64,000 nucleotides of DNA from the NCBI RefSeq assembly GCF_002127325.2, contig NC_035433.2, positions 145,545,472 to 145,609,471 of the forward strand. Direction: 5' to 3'. The notes under the pieces are model-generated. The model worked only from the letters and a program-made list of their open reading frames with translations. It was not told the DNA's origin and did not search any database. This DNA comes from Helianthus annuus (taxonomy: Eukaryota; Streptophyta; Magnoliopsida; Asterales; Asteraceae). Of this stretch, positions 34,440 to 45,910 are shown piece by piece (within the stretch, counting starts at the first letter, position 1; the number at the start of each line of letters is the position of its first letter). The position numbers and the translations under genes were made by a program.

Positions 34440-34737
34440 CGCCAACAGATGCGGTTCTAGAACCCCATCATTTGAGTATATTAGGAATAGCTTTTTTGTT
34501 AATATATCAAAAGATGCGGTTCTAGAACCGCATCTCTAAAGCATGTTATGGAAAAGTAGTTTTTTTGTTAATATACCAAAAGATGCGGTTCTATAAAAAA
34601 ATGCGGTTCTAGAACCGCATCTTTTGGAACCGCATCTCTTGGCATATAGCCAAAAGATGCCTTGCCATAAGATGCGGGTCTAAAACCGCATCTCATAGCC
34701 AATTTAACCGCATCTTTTGTTCAAATCTGTACTAGTG
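34440..34737. repeat. CACTA right subterminal repeats
   Basis: Nine or more copies of GATGCGGTTCTA or its complement AACCGCATCT occur, several as perfect GGTTCTAGAACC palindromes, ending in GTACTAGTG at 34737. They match the motifs of the left end in mirrored arrangement. Confidence 0.85.
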
Positions 34738-34740
34738 TTA

Positions 34741-34801
34741 GATCTAATGGTTGAGATTCTTTCTTACCTTTCTCACACTTTTGATCTTTTTTACAATAAC
34801 T
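34741..34801. mobile_element. Right end of the MITE-like element split by the CACTA insertion
   Basis: This is the reverse complement of 17447-17520 (shared CTTTCTTACCTTTCTCACAC). It lies immediately outside the TTA duplication of the CACTA element, and its outer end abuts a TA microsatellite. Confidence 0.65.

Positions 34802-34803
<2 letters not shown>

Positions 34804-34875
<72 letters not shown>
34804..34875. repeat. TA microsatellite, about 36 units
   Basis: Uninterrupted TA repeat. Open frames reading Ile-Tyr repeats on both strands are artefacts. Confidence 0.95.
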
Positions 34876-34878
<3 letters not shown>

Positions 34879-35245
34879 CATTCAAGACGCTGTCCAGCTC
34901 AATAGACAAAATCTGACGTATCAATTTTATAGGAAATTAAAAAAGCTATATGACCCGTATTGAGAGTGTCGAACATGCAAATAATACCCCTTGAAAAAAA
35001 GCCACATTTAAAACTATTTGATCCGTACAAGTTATGGGACCAACTTTATATGTATGAAAAGCTTGCGTGGAGATCTGAATTTTCTCATCTTGACCTTCAA
35101 TTTTAAGTTTTCTCCAATCTGAATAATTTCATATACTAGCAATATTTAGAACTGGGCTATGGTTATGAGAGTAAAGTTACTGATCAGAAATAATGTTGTT
35201 TCTTTCTATAAACTTGTATTCCATCTATGTCAATTGAGCACAAAT
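34876..35245. other. AT-rich DNA, nothing recognised
   Basis: No supported feature before the Harbinger element. Confidence 0.5.
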
Positions 35246-35249
35246 AAGG

Positions 35250-37395
35250 CTAGACGGTATGGGGTGCGGCCCCGGTTCGTCCTGGGTCGGCGACGGTCCA
35301 AACACCGTACCGCCCCCATCCCGTCCCGTCTTCAGCGTCGGCTTCTAGCCGTTTGCGACGAACCAAAGTTGGTGGGCCCTTCCATTTTTGACCGTTGAAA
35401 ATAAAAAAAAAATTAATTTATAATTCAAAATATACCCACATTCAAACGGCCATAATTCAAAATATACCCAAATTCACTTCCATTTTTATAAATACTCACA
35501 TCTTTAACCATTTTTTTCACAACTTTTCACCCACTACCACCCCATCTCTCTCACATTTTATAAACCACTCTTCCCTTTTTATAAAAACTCATCATATTTT
35601 GTACCATTTTTTACCCGCTACCACCCCATCTCTCGCTAAAAAGTTATCATGGCTTCACCCGTTTCTTCCATTTCTTCAATTTCTTCTATGTCTTCATCGT
35701 CTTAGTCCGCGTGGTATTCATCATCTTCGGAAGAGGATGCTATTATGCACAACATGATTATGAACGCGGCTCAGGTGTTCATGGGGGCCGATGAAGGGTC
35801 GTCCCAACGGCTAACTAGACGAGCAAAATATAACCGAGACCAAGAAGGTATTTTACTTTTTTTTCCTTATGTTTTATATAGATTTTAAAATGTATTTTAT
35901 AATTAATTTCATTTATGTTTTGTTCTAAATTTATAGCCGGCCACGATAAACTAGTAGCCGATTATTTTGCCGACGAACCCGTGTACCCAGCCGAGATTTT
36001 TCGACGTCGTTTCCGCATGAGTGGTCCACTGTTTTTACGTATTGCAGGCGACATGGCCCAGTCTGATCCGTTTTTTACATTGCGAAACGATGCTAGGGGG
36101 CAAAGGGGTTTCAGTAATTTACAAAAATGTACGTCGGCCATTCGCCAACTTGCGTACGGTTTCGCACCCGATGCATTAGACGAGTACATTAGGATGTTTG
36201 AAAGAACCGCACGTCGATGTTTGCACAAGTTTTGCCAATGGGTTGTCAAATTGTATAGCAAGCGATACCTACGGAAACCGAACGCAAACGACTTTCAAAA
36301 ATTATATCAAGCACACGAACGGAGACATGGTTTCCCAGGAATGCTCGGGAGCATTGATTGCATGCACTGGCAGTGGCAGAACTGCCCAGTTGCATGGCAA
36401 GGTCAGTATACTAGGGGAGATCAGGGACATCCGACTATCATTCTAGAGGCTGTTGCGTCACAGGATCTCTGGATATGGCATGCTTTTTTTGGTCTACCTG
36501 GTTCGCTCAATGACCTTAACATTATATACCAGTCACAGATTTTTGATGATGTAGTGGCGGGTACAGGTCCAGACACAAGCTTTACGGTTTCAGGGGTGGA
36601 GTACAGGCGAGGTTACTACCTAGCCGATGGGATATACCCAACGTACTCGACAATCGTTAAAACTATCCCGCACCCGACCGACGACAAAAGAAAAAAGTTT
36701 GCAAAGTTTCAAGAGGGCGCAAGAAAAGATATTGAACGGGCTTTTGGTGTTCTACAAAAAAATGGCACATCATTTCACATCCAGCACGTTCGCAAACACC
36801 AAGGAGGTTACGACACATTATGTACGCTTGTATCATCCTTCATAACATGATCATTGAAGACGAAGGGAGAGCGATATGCGAGTACGACGAAAACGCGTCT
36901 ACTGGAAATTCTGTTCCAGTTAGTGAGGAACAACAAGATTTGAACGCCTTCGCTCTACGTAACGAGTACACACATCACAACCTACAAGCGGACTTGGTGG
37001 AGTACATTTGGAACAACGCTCCCAACGAACTAGGCCACGACATGGAAGACGAAGATTAGTAGATTATTTTAATATATTAGGATATTTTTTAAGTTTTTTT
37101 TTTATTTTTTAAGTCTATGTTTTTTTTTTAATTTATTTTTTTAAGTTTAATTTTTTTTAAGTTTATGTAATGTTTTTTAATATTAATGAAAATATTTTGT
37201 TACTTTATTTGTTAAATGTTAAAAAAAATTAGAAGATCAAAAAAAAAAAAAAACATAAAAGTGGTGGAAGACTATGACTAGGACCATCCTCCCATGCCCC
37301 CTAGTTTTGGAGGATGATCCATCCTTGGGAGGACTATGACGTGTCGCCTACCTGACGAATCATCCTCCAAGGATGGTCCATCACCATACCTTGTA
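35250..37395 (+). mobile_element. PIF/Harbinger element, decayed
   Basis: The element carries a PIF/Harbinger transposase gene. Probable ends are the GGTATGGGGTG-containing sequence near 35250 and the complementary CACCATACC near 37390. A GC-rich 5' region (35257-35360) with a TTTTTGACCGTTG word precedes the gene, and inverted GGATGGTCC/GGACCATCC words lie at the right end. A matching 3-bp TSD was not established, so borders are approximate. No companion MYB-like ORF1 was seen. Confidence 0.7.
35649..37059 (+). pseudogene. PIF/Harbinger (ALP1-like) DDE transposase, stop codon and frameshift
   Basis: This family provides the DDE endonuclease that excises Harbinger elements; domesticated relatives such as ALP1 also exist. 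Exon 1 is 35649-35847 and exon 2 starts at 35937 after TTATAG; the junction keeps frame. Catalytic segments are GSIDCMHW (first Asp), GLPGSLNDLNII (second Asp) and DIERAFGVLQ (Glu), followed by the C-terminal MYACIILHNMI. Two lesions are visible: an in-frame TAG at 35703-35705 in the serine-rich N-terminus and a one-base loss in an A-run near 36757, after which the frame continues at about 36760-37059. The full protein would be about 440 residues, the usual family length. Broken as read. Confidence 0.88.
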
Positions 37396-38140
37396 GTCTA
37401 AGTTCATCATAAAAGAATCATGCCAATTACTAAAATCAATAGTAACCTGAACTAATGTACTGAAACTGAAAGATGTCACTTTTTCATCAGCTATAAAGTG
37501 GCTCTTTATATATAGTGACACAAAATACATAGTGACACAAAAAGAGTGTAGTGAGTGTAGTGAGTCTAGTGACACAAAATTTTCACATAAAGTATGAGTA
37601 AAAGCCAAACTTTGTAAAATGTTTCTAAAATTTAAAATTCAGTGACACTTTGCAATATTGTGCCAATAATGACACCATTCTTGTCATTTATATAATCAAC
37701 CTAGAGCTTGAAATTAATTTGGCAAACATATTTTTTAAGTTTGAATCATGAAAAGGTTTCCCACCTACTTTCCAAAACATGGAAAACTTTATATAGAAGT
37801 AGCTAGTGTAAGGTTATTGTACAAACAGTTAAACATAAAAAAAAATAAATAAATAAAATACAATGTGAGAAGTGAAAAAGAGATTTCTTTTTGAATTTTT
37901 TTCCTATCTTATTAATCATGTATTTTAGTCCCAGAATCCAAAAAACCATGATTTTACAATATTAGAGTAATTATGTATTTTTATAGAGTAATTATAATTA
38001 CCCTATAATAATTACTCTACTACTCTAAAATCACGTTTTTTTATATTTTGGAATTAAACATCATTCTTAAGTAGTAGGGAAAAAATTTCAAAAAAGAAAA
38101 AACAATCCCTCCTTCACTTCTCACGTTAAGGGTATTTTGT
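37396..38140. other. AT-rich DNA, nothing recognised
   Basis: Short repeats of GTGACACAAAA and GTGTAGTGAG occur at about 37515-37580. No gene or element was identified. Confidence 0.5.
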
Positions 38141-38144
38141 ATTT

Positions 38145-38390
38145 GGTCTTTCTACACCATACAACTAAGACGCCATCCGTAGTGCAAGGGGGATAGACTA
38201 CTCCATGTCCGTAGTGCTCGATTGATCGGCAAATACGTTCATGGGCGTGACCCCTTCTCTCTCCTCTCCTCTTACACGGGCGTGCCCTTCCGTATGGCGC
38301 CCCTCTCTCTATCTCGCCAGGCCTGTAGGCGACCCTCCTCTCTCTTCCACCCCCACCCCGCAAACGCTTCATTGTAAATGGTCTAGGTAC
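38145..38390. repeat. GC-rich block, possible MITE
   Basis: A sharply bounded GC-rich, pyrimidine-rich block in AT-rich surroundings, with the words CCATCCGTAGTG and CTCTCTCTATCTCGCC. It is open on both strands through composition only. No inverted ends were confirmed. Confidence 0.3.
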
Positions 38391-39765
38391 ACAACCAAAA
38401 TTATTTTTGATATTGGCAAAGAAAAACTCCTTAAATATCTACTTTAACGTTAAAGTTGCTTTTTTGGGATAGATACTTCTATTTGATTTTTTTTGGATAT
38501 CGGCAAAGAAAGGCACCAAATATTAATAATTCAGTTTTCACTAATCTTTATCCACGTTGCTTTTTTTTTTGGCTAGATATTTATGTTATAAAGCAGAAAA
38601 CGGTTTTATTGTGACATACCTCTTTTTTCTCTTGTACGTCTTGTGTATAATCTTTACTTTTGTAATTATTTAATTACGTGTACTTGGTATGCATAATGAC
38701 CCCTTAGATCTACCATTAAAGAGAAGATGTCTTTTTTGTGACAGATTGAGTATGTCATTAAAGTGGTATTACTCTTGTAGAAAACAAGTTAGGGGGTTTT
38801 ACGAGCCAGTCGATTTCCTCCTGGAATGGTTTGGTGCCATCCTCCCAAACTAATAATGGACGGTTGTAATTCCTTCTGAAATATAGATACCTCAGCTATG
38901 AAGAGGCATGCCAGTATGCCATTGAGCCCGAATACGCCGTCGTTCAAAAAACAAAAGTTGAACCGCACAATATGGACCAATCTAAGTATCTAACTACAGA
39001 GATTTGGACCTATTCTTTAACCAAGGAATTACTATTCTTTACACATTAAAGTAAACTTATTTAGTGCCCATAGAATGAAACTATCAAATATCTTAGGGAA
39101 AAGAAATTTGGCTTTGAATTATTGTAATAATTATTAGTAGAATTCTTGTTTACTCTCCTAATTAATCTCCGAATGCTGACAAGGGAGTTTTTCCATATTT
39201 ATTGGGTGTTCTCCTGAATTGGTTTATAGGCATTATGCCTACTGGAGATGGATATGATCGGGTGGTTCCACTGATGACACGATGATACTCCAGTGGTTCG
39301 TCAGCGATCCAAATTTGTCGTTTAAAAAAAAAAAATCTCCAAATAGTAATGAAACCTCCCATACTATACTAGCTAGTAGCTACTAGATTTTGGTGCCTTA
39401 AATGTTCAGAAAATGCATACATGCTAGAGTCGTGCATGTGAAAAAGAACCAGTTTTTAATGTTAATGAATAGTCACTAATATCTCATGTTTCTTATTGCC
39501 GAAATATTGGTGCTAACGACATGAGAGAAATCATCTGTCATTTGAATATTCATGAAAAAAACTACTGTGTGTACTACACGCTATAACAAGCATTTACTAC
39601 TATATTTTGTGATAACACATGTATCTAAAATTGATATGATCGGTCGTAGTAAAAACTGAGATTGATTTTAATGCAATTATAAAGTTAGTAATGAAAATTT
39701 ATCCTATTTGTGTGCCCCTACCCCTAGAATTGGAGACCACATAAACGTTTTTTTTTTTATATATA
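38391..39765. other. Non-coding DNA with two unrecognised minus-strand open frames
   Basis: Minus-strand frames of 63 and 66 codons (38980-38789 and 39362-39162) have less biased composition than the surroundings and might be fragments of a degraded gene or retroelement. No family was recognised. Confidence 0.25.
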
Positions 39766-39767
39766 AC

Positions 39768-40612
39768 TAGGTTATAACCCCGTGTATCACACGGGTTGAA
39801 TAAATAAATTTTATATACCAAATAATAAAACACTATCTTTTTAAAAGCCTTCTTTATTGCACGTGTTGAAGAAATGTAATTTTATATATTAAATAATAAA
39901 ATAAGTTATATCCATAAGAACCATATGTATCGTACGTGTTGAATAAATGTAATATTATATACCAAATAATAAAAAAAATTACATCTTTAAAACCATTGTA
40001 TTACACGGGTTGAATAAATGTAACATTGTTTACCAAATAATAAAAAAATTATATTTTTAAAAACCCCCGTGTATTACATGGGTTGAATAAATATGATTTT
40101 ATATATCAAATAATAAAAAAAATATTTGAAAAAACTAACGGATTTTTTTATATTTAAAGTAGGATAAGATTGAATATTAATCTGAACTAACAGATTTTTT
40201 TATATTTAAAGTATGATAAGATTCAATATTAATCTTTATCTATTTAGTTAATATAAGATTGAAAAATCATATGATTGAATAGGTGGGAGGTTGTATTAGT
40301 GATTGTTGAACAAATTAATTAATCGAATTTAGCAGAAACATTTGTGATGTTAGGCGGATTTTTTTTAATTATTTGAAAGTTAATATCAACTTTGGAATTC
40401 GTATGAATTCTTATTAGATTTGATTAAATATTATTGATAATAAAAATTTGTATTAGATTAAATTTTAGATTTGATTAAATATTATTAATGATAAGAACTT
40501 GTATTAATTTAGATTAAATATTATTATTTTTAGTATTATTAATAATTTTAATCAATTAAATGAGAGAATGACAAGTGTTTCAAAACAGGTTTCTTTTTTT
40601 TATAGAGTATAG
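39768..40612. repeat. Repeat with CACGGGTTGAATAAAT units
   Basis: Four to five imperfect tandem units of about 80 bp (39770-40110), each with GTGTAT(C/T)ACACGGGTTGAATAAA or a variant, precede an AT-rich 3' part. The last 125 bp (about 40485-40612, ending CAAAACAGGTTTC) recur almost unchanged at 41375-41495. The structure suggests a dispersed element, possibly Helitron-like, but no diagnostic end was identified. Confidence 0.5.
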
Positions 40613-40754
40613 ATATAGATTTATTATTACTAATTTATTTATATATTTTTTTAATAACGTGAAAAAAAACATATCGTATCTTAATTTATTACGAAGGATT
40701 AAATGAGATGCTAACATGATAATAATTTGATGGAGTTACTTTATAAGTTTGCTA

Positions 40755-40825
40755 GCTTGAAAAAAAAAACAAAGAATGGTCACAAAATCGCTTGAAAAAA
40801 AAAAACAAAGAATGGTCACAAAATC
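40755..40825 (+). repeat. Tandem duplication, about 37 bp x2
   Basis: Two adjacent copies of GCTTGAAAAAAA followed by CAAAGAATGGTCACAAAATC. The following sequence (40840-40930) has short inverted GCGAC/GTCGC words. Confidence 0.8.
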
Positions 40826-40987
40826 TCTTCAAAATATATTAGTGAAAAACCTTTTTGCGACTGAAATATTTAGCAAACCAGTCGCAATAACCTTAGCGAC
40901 AGATTTGTTACTACTTTTTGCGATAGTAAATATTTGTAAACAAACAAACAAACATACCCAGTAAAATTTCACTTGTACTGATGTTAA

Positions 40988-41345
<358 letters not shown>

Positions 41346-41370
41346 TCATTATACAAATGAAATCAATTGA

Positions 41371-41508
41371 TAATAAGAATATTAATAATAAGAATTTGTA
41401 TTAATTTAGATTAAATATTATTATTTTTAGTATTATTAATAATTTTAATCAATTAAATGAGAGAATGACAAGTGTTCCAAAACAGGTTTCTTTTATTATA
41501 TAGTATAG
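41371..41508. repeat. Partial second copy of the 39768-40612 repeat
   Basis: About 125 bp in direct orientation match 40485-40612 with very few differences, ending CCAAAACAGGTTTCTTTT. The 5' part of the repeat is missing. Confidence 0.75.
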
Positions 41509-41545
41509 ATTATTTTATAGCTTGAGAATTTAAGGATTAATTTTA

Positions 41546-42355
41546 GAGTTAACTCTCATTTTCGTCCTTGTAGTTTGTTCATTTATGCCGGTTTAGGTAA
41601 ATTTCAAATTTGTACAATTTCCGCCCCTGTCATTACTGAAACATACCAGTTCCTTTCAAAAAAAAAAAAAAAAAAAAACTTGAGGTAACTGTCATGTCCT
41701 TGTGGTTTGTCCAATGATTCGATTCAACCTTAAGGGGCGTTTGGTTCACGGAATAAATTGGAATTGGAATTTGTATAGGAATTAGAATGTGAAGGAATTG
41801 GATTTGGAATTTAAACATTCCAATTGGAATTGGAAATTGTTGGAATTGGAATCTCAATTCCATTTTTGTTGTGTTTGGTTGTCAAATGAATTGGAATCCA
41901 TCACCCCGGCACCCACAGCCACCAGTTCGGGTCGAAACCAGTATGGGTCGAAACGGTACGAGTTGAAACGGTGCTGGTCGAAATGGTCAAAGATTCCAAT
42001 GAATTTACTTTAATTCTTTCACATATAGGAAGGATTTTGAATTCCTTTAATTAAAGGAATTTGAAGGAATTCATGCCTAATTCCAATTCCAATTCCATTG
42101 TCAACCAAACACATAAAGATTGGAATTGAGATTTCAATTCCATCAAATTCTGTGAACCAAAATCTTAAGAAATGAAAGTCAAATTCCAATTCCCTTAAAT
42201 TTCATTGAATTCCTGCGAACCAAACGCCCCCTTAGTTTTTATGGACGGAATTGACATGTTTCAAGAATATCAGGGACGGTAATGGTACAAATTTGAAATT
42301 TGGCTTGAACTGACATAATTGGAGAAACGACAGAGACGAAAATGACAGTTAACTC
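41546..42355. mobile_element. MULE-type MITE, interrupted by a Harbinger MITE
   Basis: The ends are GAGTTAACTCTCATTTTCG and the complement of GAGTTAACTGTCATTTTCG. The 9-bp flanks TTAATTTTA and TTAATTATA differ at one position. The ends resemble the fold-back MULE at 18946 (GAGTTAATTAC), so they probably belong to related families. The centre is displaced by the element at 41733-42231. Confidence 0.75.
41733..42231. mobile_element. Harbinger/Tourist MITE nested in a MULE MITE
   Basis: The ends are AGGGGCGTTTGGTTC and the complement of GGGGGCGTTTGGTTC, with a perfect TTA duplication (41730-41732 and 42232-42234). The arms are repeated GGAATTGGAATT words. At 41925-41990 it holds a short array of GGTCGAAACGGT units, the same unit as the satellite at 19295-20095. 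Confidence 0.82.
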
Positions 42356-44089
42356 TTAATTATATTTCTTTTTTGTTATTGAATATTCGATATGGTATTT
42401 TTCTTCTCAATGTGTAACACTTATTTTTTATGACTTTGTAAAATAATCATTACCAAAATGTAAGATATATACTTATTTGTTTTTTTTTTACCAATCTACA
42501 CTGAGTAAAACAAAATATGCTAATATAATGACAAGAAAGTGAAAATCACAACTAGATAAGCCAACTGCGACCACTTCATTGTTGCGTAAATTTGAAAGAG
42601 ACATTCCTACGTGGTATCATTTGGGACCATATGTGAGTAATGAGAAGAGAGCCAAAGAGGTAAATAAAGGACTCTATATGTACGTATATAAGTGGACAAT
42701 ACACACGACTATATTGAAGTAAAACAAGGAAAAGTACAGCCAGTTCGTGGTTGATTCATGTGATCGACTTACTCGACAAGCAGTAAGAAGATCATCTACT
42801 CTCTCAACATACTTTTCCTCTCTATAATTTACTACCAAAAAACAAATACTTATTCTTACGCCGGAGAGATAACCCCATTCTTGTGACGAGTCTTAATGGT
42901 AACTAACGACAGAATGTTGCATCAGGGTAATCTGGCATACAATCAGTCGATATGTTGTCGATGAGAATTCTGCCGCTTATCTGTCCGTAAAAGGGTCATG
43001 ATAACAATCGTTACTATACCACATAAATCCATCGTTGCTTTCCCCGTTGATGAGCCCCTACTAATATTCATGGAAAAGTACCACTAACAAATTGTTATCG
43101 ATAGTCGTCAGTCGTCAACAAAACTTTTTTTACTATTAAACATACCATAATCGCTAGTTTCAATTATGGGATTTCCTTAACTATAATCATGACCTAACTT
43201 TGTTTACGGTTAATCGGTTATGATTCAGTTTTGGTTAGATTCAGTTATTAACTAAAATTTTCAACTAAAATCAACTTTAGGCCAAAGTTCAAAATTATAA
43301 AGCAATAGGCCTACAAAATAAAAATGAACCCACTATGTTAGATCTAGCATGTGTCTTTTTTTAAAAGACAACCAAGACTATATTTTTGTGTTAAACTTAA
43401 CTATTGATGTCGGATTTTTTTAATAAGGTAATTTTCAACGAAAAAATCACTTAATCCTTGTATGTGGGACAATGGAATTTTCTAATATCGCAGCCTTTAT
43501 TGGATGTTCATATGCAAATGCATTGAAAATGATTTTCATTGATAAAGTTAAGTAAAATCCATAACTTAAATCTATTCGTTATGCACTAAGTGTATATAAA
43601 AGATCACCTCGATTTTTCATCGAAATAAAGGTCATCTACATGAAGATCATTTTGTCAGTAGCATAATTTTATCTTAGCAAAAAAACATCTACATGGTTAG
43701 TCTAGAACATACATTTGTTAAATAGACTTAGCATTACCACGTTCAGTTCGGTTTTGGTGATATCAGTTAACCAAAGCTTGATAATCATAACCATAACCAA
43801 CTGGTCGGTTAAACAAAGCTCAACCATAACCCATTTATTATGTCTGTTATCGGTTAAAGTCGATTCGCTATATCGGTTATAGACATTTTTTAAAACCATG
43901 TCCTTCGTAATGGACATTTTTAAAACCATTTCCTCCATAAACAAGAATGGGAGCATTTGCCCATTATGAGAATTGGATTAAAATTAAGATCTACCATTAT
44001 TTATGTGAAAAAACACCAAGTATATCCTTGAGATAAGGGTCTCATCAAAAAGGTTAATCCATTATCTTTCCTCGATCAATGACTGGGAA
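42356..44089. other. Non-coding DNA with an AACCG/CGGTTA-rich MITE remnant
   Basis: 43205-43270 and 43740-43880 carry complementary GGTTAATCGG / AACCAACTGG-type words like the arms of a degraded hAT MITE. Nothing else is recognised. The 84-codon minus-strand frame at 43956-43702 is part of that repeat. Confidence 0.35.
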
Positions 44090-44793
44090 TGTAATGTGCA
44101 AAAAAATAACATCGTGAAGCTCGTTACAAGGAGAAGAGGTGGGGGGTTCTCCTTGTAACCACCTTTCGGCGTGAGAATAAATATCGTTCAAGAACAATAA
44201 ACGAGTGTACGTGTGTTAAGAGTAAGAGAGCCGATCATTAAACCTATGGTTAAAGGCTGGTATTTATAGCCGAAAAGTGTGGAAAAAGAAATGGGCTGAT
44301 GAGCTGGACATCGCCAATAAGGAATATCCGGTTTTTCTCTTCTGACACGACCGTTAGTGCTTGCAGAGGGTTAAGACGTTGGCGCATGGCGATTGGTGCC
44401 ACGTGGCCCGTCAATTGTCCCTGTTATCGAGTCTGTCATCAGTTGTGAAGATCATGAAGCAGCGAATGGTGTACACTAACTGGTTACACGTCGCTGTCCT
44501 TTTGTATTTCTTGTCTCCTACACGATTGATCATCGTGGGTGCTGTGAAGGCAGAGCCTGGCGCACACTGGTTGGTTGCAGTTCTAGCCATATGTACTATT
44601 TGTACTTGTAGCAGCCGTCATTACATTGCCTACACAGGCGAGGGCTTGCACATTAGCTCTGATGATAGCTAGGTGTTGTGCTGTTAAGTCTGGGTATGGT
44701 CCTCTCCGCGCATGTCTTGTACTGCCTTACGCAGGATTTAGGACCATACCTCTTCAACATATCTCTCTAAATTGTGCCTTGGCCTGTCCGACA
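44090..44793 (-). mobile_element. Possible solo LTR
   Basis: Read on the minus strand, the block starts TGTCGGACAGG and ends CACATTACA (TG...CA). It has a strong TATA-like CTATAAATACC at about 44270 on that strand and is less AT-rich than its flanks. The 5-bp flanks (GGGAA and CGGGA) do not match as a TSD, so the borders are tentative. No PBS, polypurine tract or retroelement protein is adjacent. Confidence 0.35.
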
Positions 44794-45660
44794 CGGGACT
44801 ACGGATGTAAATGAGCCAAGTCAAACTTGCCTAAGCTCGCACTCAACTTGTGTAACTTACAAAAGCTCGATTTCAATCTTGGCTTATTTCAAGTTTTTAG
44901 CAAAGCAATCTCGATTAGCTCTCAAGCAGCTTATCTCATATACATCCATAGTCAAGACAAACGCAAATAAACATACATATACGATCATTTTATTTAGAAC
45001 GTGCTGAATTGTTTCGATAAGTTGGAATAGTTTAACGTTATGTTAATCAAAGGCCCCGCATGCTTAAAGGTGATGTGAAGTTCGATGTTGATACAAAGGG
45101 ACAGACTTTCCGTTAGATATATGACACGAATAAATAAAATTATTGAAGAGCTAGTAAGGGCCCTTGTTAAACTGTGTAGGGTAAGCTTTCATCATTTAAA
45201 ATACTTGCTTTTCACACCATCGAATTTAATTATTAGGTCAAGAAGACGTTGCAGGTCATGGAGCCAAGGCTTAGGTTTAAACCCATGACACGTAGTGGTG
45301 CACCTATTATGGGACCCAAGTAAGAATGAGACCCATATGGTTTGATGCCTAAAAGTTAGACATAAATGCATACCTCTAGTTTCTAGCTATGCAGCATTCG
45401 TCAAATTAGTACAAGTCATTTTCCATTAAATTTATATGTCTAGTTGTTTATTTATATTCAAGTTTGAAGGTCACAAATCATAACAGGTTGTTAATTTAAT
45501 GGTTCTGAGATAATTCACATGGAGGTTTTAATTTTTAGATAATTGAATAATGAAAATTGTTTCAGAAGTTAACTGATAATTTTCACTTCATTTATAGTCT
45601 TGAATGACACTCATTAACATATAGTCAACGAAGATGTTACAGCAATGACATAGCTACACT
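44794..45660. other. Non-coding DNA, nothing recognised
   Basis: Short open frames at 44774-45007 and 45085-45288 lack recognisable similarity. An AGGTTTAAACCCATGAC word at about 45270 resembles a SINE B-box but no A-box is evident. Confidence 0.4.
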
Positions 45661-45664
45661 TAAA

Positions 45665-45866
45665 TTTGAAAAATAAATAAATTTGAAAAACAAATACATA
45701 TTATTGGCCAAGGTAATCCAATCAGAACACAATAACCAGATAAACTTGAAAAATAAATACCTATTATTGGCCAAGGTGATAAACTTGAAAAATAAATACC
45801 TATTATTGGCCAAGGTAAATTTGAAAATAATAATACTCTTAAACGGGTTTACAAAGCTCTATTTAA

Positions 45867-45910
<44 letters not shown>
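45665..45910. repeat. Tandem repeat (about 50 bp x3-4) and ATA microsatellite
   Basis: Units containing AAACTTGAAAAATAAATACC and TATTATTGGCCAAGGT are repeated between 45665 and 45830. An (ATA)n tract of about 40 bp (45871-45910) follows and is the insertion site of the next MITE. Confidence 0.8.

Larger units (their letters stand above)
18562..34737 (+). mobile_element. CACTA (En/Spm) element, 16176 bp, carrying two transposition genes and captured host DNA
   Basis: The left end is CACTAGTAC and the right end GTACTAGTG, exact complements. The TSD TTA occurs at 18559-18561 and 34738-34740. Subterminal arrays of AAAGATGCGGTT in both orientations occupy the first 270 and last 300 bp. Plus-strand genes are a TNP2 transposase (frameshifted) and a 13-exon TNPA-like/Ulp1 gene. 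Between the left end and TNP2 lie a fold-back MULE, an antisense fragment of a tonoplast sugar transporter gene and a GC-rich repeat. Between the Ulp1 gene and the right end lies a MATE transporter fragment. The intact ends and perfect TSD suggest a young insertion. Confidence 0.93.

Noticed and set aside
34721..34963. Ile-Tyr repeat frames on both strands
   Set aside because: Translation of a TA microsatellite.
44090..44793. Complete LTR retrotransposon at the possible solo LTR
   Set aside because: No second LTR, no primer binding site and no gag or pol frame nearby, and the flanking 5-mers do not match.
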